The position numbers and the translations under genes are program-made. A stretch of 64,000 nt of DNA from NCBI GenBank assembly GCA_947034895.1, contig OX344764.1:68119348-68183347 (forward strand), given 5' to 3'. The notes beneath the pieces are model-generated. The model worked only from the letters and a program-made list of their open reading frames with translations, made no database searches and had not been told where the DNA came from. Positions 58,441 to 64,000 of this stretch are shown in pieces. Source of the stretch: Rhytidiadelphus loreus. Lineage: Eukaryota; Streptophyta; Bryopsida; Hypnales; Hylocomiaceae. Each line of letters opens with the position of its first letter. The stretch's first letter is position 1.

Positions 58441-60144
58441 CTCAAAATAAATGAAATGAAAAGAACTGGTAAAATATCCAAAATTATAGTGAATAGTAAA
58501 AGGACTACAAGAAGTTGGAGTTGGGGACCATTTGGGAAATGAATGGGTTTGTTTGTAGTAGTGCAAAGGTGGTGGCTTTCGAAAGGGACCTTTTTTTGGT
58601 AATGTTTGTTTTGTTATTAATAATCTTTGAAAGTCTTCTTGGTAGGTGTACAAAATCTACTAGTCAATGCAAGTATCAATACAAGGTCTCATAAAAATCT
58701 CTATCGTATACTAAAATGAAACTTTGTGTTGGAATACATTTTATGCTCTAATATGAAGTTAGAATCAAAATTTGGTGATATGAAAATACAAAACACAAAT
58801 AGCCAAACAAATGTATGTAGCTAGCTAAGGTCTTTGAGACATTTTAGGGTTAACTTTTTGCTTGGACAATACTTTTGATACTTTGAGTGTCTTTTCTTAG
58901 TATTCGTGTAATGAATGCTCAATGCACCTATGTTACACTTATAACCTCTTACATTCTTCACCTTTGAAATTTTATAACTAATTTACAATTGCTCCAAATT
59001 TATGTAATTGTTTGCATTTTATTTCTTAAGCATTTTGTCAACTTGCAAAAATGCTTCATCTTATTTTATTGCATGCCTATACTGCCACAATACTTAAATG
59101 GTTGATTTTAGAAGTAATTATTTTATTTATAGACACTAGATTTCAAATGTCCCTTTGCTCTTTAAGATTTTCTATTCCAAATTTATATACACGGTGTCCT
59201 ACGAATTTACTATCTTTGTATTATGCATGTTTAGTGTGTGTTGATGGAGGAAGAAAAGATTCCAAGGCCACTAGTTTGTAATAAGACTGAGGTGGTATTG
59301 AAGGCATTGGTGCCTTTGCTTGATAAGTTACAAGTCTTTGTGCTGAAAACAATTTAAAATCTATAATATTAAACAAATAGTTTGTTTGTATGCTTTTTTT
59401 GGTGATGTATGTTATGATTTCATAAGTTGTTGGGCTAATGGAAGTGTGCTTGGTGTTGATGGAAAATTGTTTGGAAGTGGTGGTGAAGTCTTTGAAACAA
59501 GTGCCTTAAAGAAGTTCAAAGTTAGTAGAGACTTATCTAAGTGTGTGTTGTAGTTAGTCTTAATTTGGTGGACACGGGGGGTCTATCAACGTGGCGATTT
59601 CTACAAAAACCAGTATTTTGTTTATGTTTTTTTATATTTGTGATTTTCTGGCTCAATATTGAATTTCTCTTGTGTTTCTTGGAGATTGGAGTCCTATACT
59701 ACCCTCCTATTATCAAATTTCAACTATGAAAAATTTGCTAACATACTGAGAATTTTCGAAAAGCTAGTTTTTTAAAGTTTTGTGTTGATTGGCATCTTTC
59801 GTTTTATTTCATGGTGTTTTCCATTTCTTGTTTATGTCCAAAACTAACCATTGTTGAAGCTTTGAACTTAGAGTCTCTAGAGAACTTCCCCCTTATATCT
59901 GTTTTGGTTGTAAAATACAATTATAAAGAAGATGATGAAGTTTTGAACTTCAATATAGTTTATAGTATTTTAAAACCAAACATTTGGTAGAGTGTCCTCC
60001 CTAAGTTTCCATTGTCCAAAAATTCCATATCCATCCCAATTTTAGTTAAAGTCCCTATCAACTCAATCTCAAGTCATGTCAAAATGTACATAGCTCCTAA
60101 GTTTGTCCCTTTTATTTTTTCCTTCAAAAAATTCATTTAGCCTC
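58441..60144. other. Intergenic with an unpaired TTAA terminus at 58860
   Basis: Mostly AT-rich. TTTTAGGGTTAA at 58852-58863 looks like a right terminus of the TTAA family, but no partner was found. Short frames at 59051-59281 and 59541-59729 are hydrophobic and unsupported. Confidence 0.4.
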
Positions 60145-60620
60145 ACCCATGTAAGGACGCTAAGGACCTAAAAAGGTTTGATGGATGACTTCATTGTTAA
60201 TTGTAAAAACAAAGAATGCACCTAGTGGTTCAATAATTGGAGTTTTTTGGTAACTATTTTGGTCATGGGGGCCATGTCCTTCTAAGGTTAAGTACTAGTT
60301 GAGTTTCCTACAAATTATAGAGTTAGTTATCAATTAACCCTTAACAACGTTGAGGAATGAAAGTGTTTAAAGGATGATTTCATTGTTTAGTGTAGAAGCA
60401 AAGAATGTACCTATTTGTTCAATAATTAGAGCATTTTGGCGATTACCTTGATTATGGAAGGTTGTATTTTTACGGGGTTAACCCTGGAAAGACGTGGTAG
60501 ACACCAAGTGTCCGATGGGTGACAATGAATCCTTATATGTAGGACAAAAGTGCACATGTTCATCCTTGAATTTTGCACAATAGTTTGACCCCTAACGAGT
60601 GTTTTTGATTATTTATAAAC
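60145..60620. mobile_element. Cluster of TTAA-family element ends
   Basis: Three related segments lie side by side. 60145-about 60305 ends GGCCATGTCCTTCTAAGGTTAA. 60334-60481 runs from TTAACCCTTAACAACG to ACGGGGTTAA (148 bp). A segment starting at 60478 with TTAACCCTGGAAAGACG continues through GTAGACACCAAGTG. The first two share ATGACTTCATTG/ATGATTTCATTG, CAAAGAATGYACCTA and TTCAATAATT with 49166-49310. This looks like repeated insertion into, or partial duplication of, one element. Confidence 0.6.
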
Positions 60621-62959
60621 AAATGATTCACACACTACCCAAAAGGTTGATTTTCATAGTGACCAACCCGTCTTTTTGTTGTTAAGTCGCAAGCCAATTA
60701 GCCCAAAGTTTTCAATTAACTTCACGGGCTGTAATAGCCAACCCATTTTCCACCACTCCACCCCCATTTCCAACCACCACCTCATTTCCAATTTGTAGAC
60801 TGTTTTGTTTCCATGAAGTTGTGGCATAATTCAAGTAGTAGTTGTGGTGCATTATGATTGAATGCAAAGTTGTCAACATTGCAACCAACCCGTGGGTCGA
60901 TTTCGCAATCAACCTATGGTCAAAAATAGAAAGGTCTATGTCATCATTATAGACTAAAAAGAATCTTATACTAAAAAATTCATAGTAATTAATTTTTGTG
61001 TAGTAAAATTTTGGAAAAATATACAATCTTTCCAAATTCTATTTCTCTACATGGGAAAAATTCCGCACTCAACCAAAAACTGCGCTCCAAATATGCTAAG
61101 TGGTTGGAAATGGGTCGTCCGCCCTAGTTACCTGAGGTCCGTCTCATCACAGAGTCAGGCATTTCATCGGGCCCAGCTACCATATGCGGATGGATTTCAT
61201 CCACAACCGACCATCCCGTGAGGAGTCCGACTCAAGCATGCATGGGTACCAAGACAACTGAAATTCGAGCTGGCTGTAACTTCTGAAAACATCCATCCAT
61301 CGTCCACTCAGCTCTGTTAGGAGCTAATGTCATTTTTTTAAAATTTTGAGCAAAAATTAACTTTAAAAACGGCAGAAAGATATTTGGAGAGAATATTTGG
61401 TGATCTTTTTTTCTTCTTTTAATAGTGGATGAAATGACTAATTGATATAAAATCTTGGGATGGGTATCCTTTTTGGGTATGAATGGACACACTTTAAATG
61501 ATTAAATATTTTTCATCCATATCTAGCATGCTTCATCATTCCAATGAAGATTCTTTTTTTGCTTTGCCCAAAATAAACAAGATAAAAAACTTACAATCCG
61601 ATAGCTATCTCCTAAGAGTCTTGGTGTGCACTAGGGGGTTATGAGTGCTAATGAAGAGCTTATTATAGGAGCTCGACAAAACAAATGAAGTACATCCAAG
61701 TGTGTTGCAAAATGATTTTGAAATGTTCTTCAACAATGTGACTAGCGTCGTCACTCCAAAATGTTTTACGAATTTTGTGTAAGATTTTGAATCAATGCAT
61801 AGACACGGGAAGAAAATTGAAAAAACATTGTTCATCGAATGATGATGTTATGTACATGTCAAAGGTAACCAAACCCATTCCCACCCCCTTCTCCAATCTC
61901 AAGCCCTATTTTTGGACCCATTCCCAACTTGTTCATAATCCAATTAAAGTGATGTCCACTCACCTTTAAAGATATTGATGGACTCTCACCCCTTGAATTC
62001 CTACTATTTTAAGAACAATTTTGGACAAGTCTAAGGACATAAATAGGTGTCTACTATCAAATATTCATAATAAATTTTAAAAACAACATTTTAAGATAAT
62101 TTTTCCACTATATTTTCTTCAAAAAGTCTAGTCAATAAAAATTAATCAATTACAATTTTTGATGATATAAAGGAGACAATTTATTAACCATAGAAGGATG
62201 TTGTGAACACTAAGTGTGTGATGGATGACTTCACATAAAATCATAGGATGGAAAAAACTTTTTATCATCCAATATTTTTTTGGAAGTTGTTTGAGTACAT
62301 TTTCAATGCATAGTGTAGCAAATTCCTTCATTATGGTATTATTGACTTTTCTAATGAAGAAGATGCTTAATCCACATAAAAACCTTATAGTGTATTTTGG
62401 TCATTTCTTACTATTTACTCTTGAATTTGAGTCATAAAAATGATATTTTTTGAATTTGAATTCAACTAGTGAAATGAAGTTTATGATTTGTGATTTGTAC
62501 TCTAATTTTTAAATTTTTAAAATTCATAAATTTCAATATTTTATAGCAACATGAACTTTGAGCCTATAACCGTAGTTTGTTCATTTTCTAATTTTAGAGT
62601 GACATGGTAACTTTATTATACCATGATGTTATGCTTTATTCTATGTTTGAAACAAATTTCTTCATTTTTCTCCAAAAAAAATCACGATGATTTCAATCCC
62701 CCCTCCTCCTTTTTCAAGAAAAATTGGAAAGCGTTATGACTTGTAGCAAACCTATTATTTAATCTATGAAAAACAAAGATAAATCTTTTCATTCATATCT
62801 AGTTGCAAAATGGCAGCAAAGATAGTAATGGACAAGGAAGCTTGCAACAAGTGGTCAGGGATTTGTCTTTCTATGATGCAAGGGTCGAGAATGGATCTAT
62901 TTGTCTTAGATTTTTTTGTAGCCATCATTTATTTTACCTTGGTAGCTCCAAATCTACCC
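60621..62959. other. Intergenic, no recognised gene
   Basis: 61040-61320 is GC-balanced, but no coding motif is visible. 62165-62240 carries a further weak copy of the 60145 segment (TTAACCATAGAAGGATG and GATGGATGACTTCA). The remainder is AT-rich with short unsupported frames. Confidence 0.4.
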
Positions 62960-63180
62960 CCCTACATGGCATTGTAAAATCAAACAATAGTCTTCCCATG
63001 CTGTTGGGAAGGTACCATTATTCCTCCTACCCTAGATGGATGGGAGAGACTTTCCCCGTCAATTCCAGAGTTGGCATTGGTTGAGGAGCCATCAATCAAT
63101 AAGACAATTTTGTTCACTGTAGGGATCCCCTTTTCAAGGATGCAATAGAAGACCCTGCCTCTATCGGTAACCAATGTATG
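62960..63180 (-). repeat. Coding-like repeat, copy 3
   Basis: Minus-strand copy of the repeat at 57030-57235: TTGCATCCTTGAAAAGG, GTGAACAAAATTGTCTTA, GATGGCTCCTCAACCAATGC and AAAGTCTCTCCCATCC. The frame equivalent to copy 2 carries several stops; another frame is open for 64 codons (63174-62980). An upstream frame on + (62803-63084) is probably a shadow. Confidence 0.6.
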
Positions 63181-63885
63181 GAGTAACCTAACCTAACAGG
63201 GACTACTGAGTAGGGGTTAACTGATTGCCCACTTGACAGTGTGCATGCAGGAGGTGGGGGTGGGGGATTGCCAATATCCAATCAAAGCTCCTGCTGCCCT
63301 TTGTCACTTTTCCACATCCCATCGCGTTCCGAGTACCCAACAATTTGCTAGCCTAGTCACCAATGAGAGAAAAAAGGGGGGGAAAACCTAGCCTAGTTGC
63401 CAATGAAATAAAAAGGGGAAAAAAAAATACATATGTACGGTGGCTTGTGGTACTGTAGTGGAGAAAATTATGCCACCAAGGGGGTTCCGTCCGCGGTTGG
63501 CATGTCTGCCCATCGAGGCCATCCAAAGGGCCCCCAAAGTGCTACACTTTTAGGGCTTCTGGACCAGGACCTGGACCTGGACTCGGACCCGGACAAAATG
63601 GGCCATGAGTTATAGCTTCACTGTCCTTTCCTTTCTGCTGGCAAATAATAGCAAGAGCCCGTCTCAGCCACTCCTGGGAGCCCACATCAGCCTTTTGGAT
63701 CCCTGAAATTCCTAGATACTCTCACACAAGTCAACTTCAACTTCATAGATATGGGTCCTATCACCACTTTTTTTGGTTTGCATTACTGTAAAATTTGGAC
63801 TGTGGAAACAACTGAAAGACGATGCCATGTTCTGTATATCCATGTTGTGGATGAAATTGACGTAAACTTGGGATGGTATACCTAA
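63181..63885. other. GC-balanced unique patch, no identifiable gene
   Basis: Contains G runs (63249-63269) and GGACCT-type hexamer repeats at 63559-63595, which read as a Leu-Asp dipeptide repeat on +. No supported gene. Composition resembles 7670-8458 and 55060-55860. Confidence 0.35.
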
Positions 63886-64000
63886 GGTAGGGCTGGGGGT
63901 GAACTGACCCCTTGCTTGTGATTGAGGGAAAACGCTGAATTTTTTTGTTTTCCACACACAATAAGTTTTGCAAATTTTGAATTCATATTAGCCCCAAATT
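63886..64000 (-). repeat. Right copy of the inverted repeat found at both window ends
   Basis: The reverse complement begins AATTTGGGGC and follows the order of conserved blocks described for bases 1-115. No similarity continues inwards beyond about 115 bases. Whether the repeat continues to the right of the window is unknown. Confidence 0.6.

Noticed and set aside
1..64000. tRNA, rRNA or CRISPR arrays
   Set aside because: I saw no internal tRNA promoter boxes with a fitting cloverleaf, no rRNA-like stretch, and no regularly spaced identical repeats with unique spacers; the 13.5-15.9 kb motif array is irregular and too short per unit for CRISPR.

Overview
The window looks like nuclear DNA of a land plant. 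It is AT-rich, very gene-poor and dense in DNA-transposon remnants. One intron-containing gene looks intact: Mediator subunit 4 at 41761-43729 on +, with plant-type MED4 sequence. Plant-type gene debris is also present: the N-terminal half of an O-methyltransferase at 38527-38976 and an F-box protein frame with four stops at 24768-23596 on -. The F-box and methyltransferase styles and the long intergenic space suggest a seed-free plant (bryophyte, lycophyte or fern), but I cannot fix the lineage from sequence alone. I saw no tRNA, rRNA or CRISPR, and nothing bacterial.

Layout. 1-12.6 kb: microsatellite, tandem repeats, a foldback element and a dense patch of small inverted-repeat transposons, several nested in one another. 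12.6-16.3 kb: a CACTA-like element whose interior carries about 38 copies of a short 3-5-3 motif. 19.4-21.5 kb: a second CACTA-like element, abutting a decayed piggyBac-type transposase (about 21.5-22.6 kb, -). 23.6-24.8 kb: F-box pseudogene. 25-29 kb and 31-36.7 kb: little that can be recognised. 29.1-31.0 kb: a TTAA-flanked element with a 941-bp CACTA element inside it. 36.7-38.1 kb: two more TTAA elements. 38.5-39.0 kb: methyltransferase fragment. 39.8-40.8 kb: a TA-flanked element interrupted by a TTAA element. 41-44.5 kb: the MED4 locus. 48.5-50.2 kb: TTAA elements. 50.4-55 kb: a large repeat with inverted arms. 55-64 kb: GC-richer unique patches, a three-copy coding-like repeat and further TTAA-element ends.

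The main result is how the repeats fit together. A family of inverted-repeat elements beginning CCC, always flanked by TTAA, shares the window with a piggyBac-like transposase relic; TTAA plus CCC termini is the piggyBac signature. A second group begins AGGTAG and duplicates TA. A third is CACTA-type with 3-bp duplications. Homologous copies inside the window act as empty sites for five insertions and confirm the target duplications TTAA, TA and (for CACTA) a 3-bp site. The first and last ~115 bases of the window are also inverted copies of each other.
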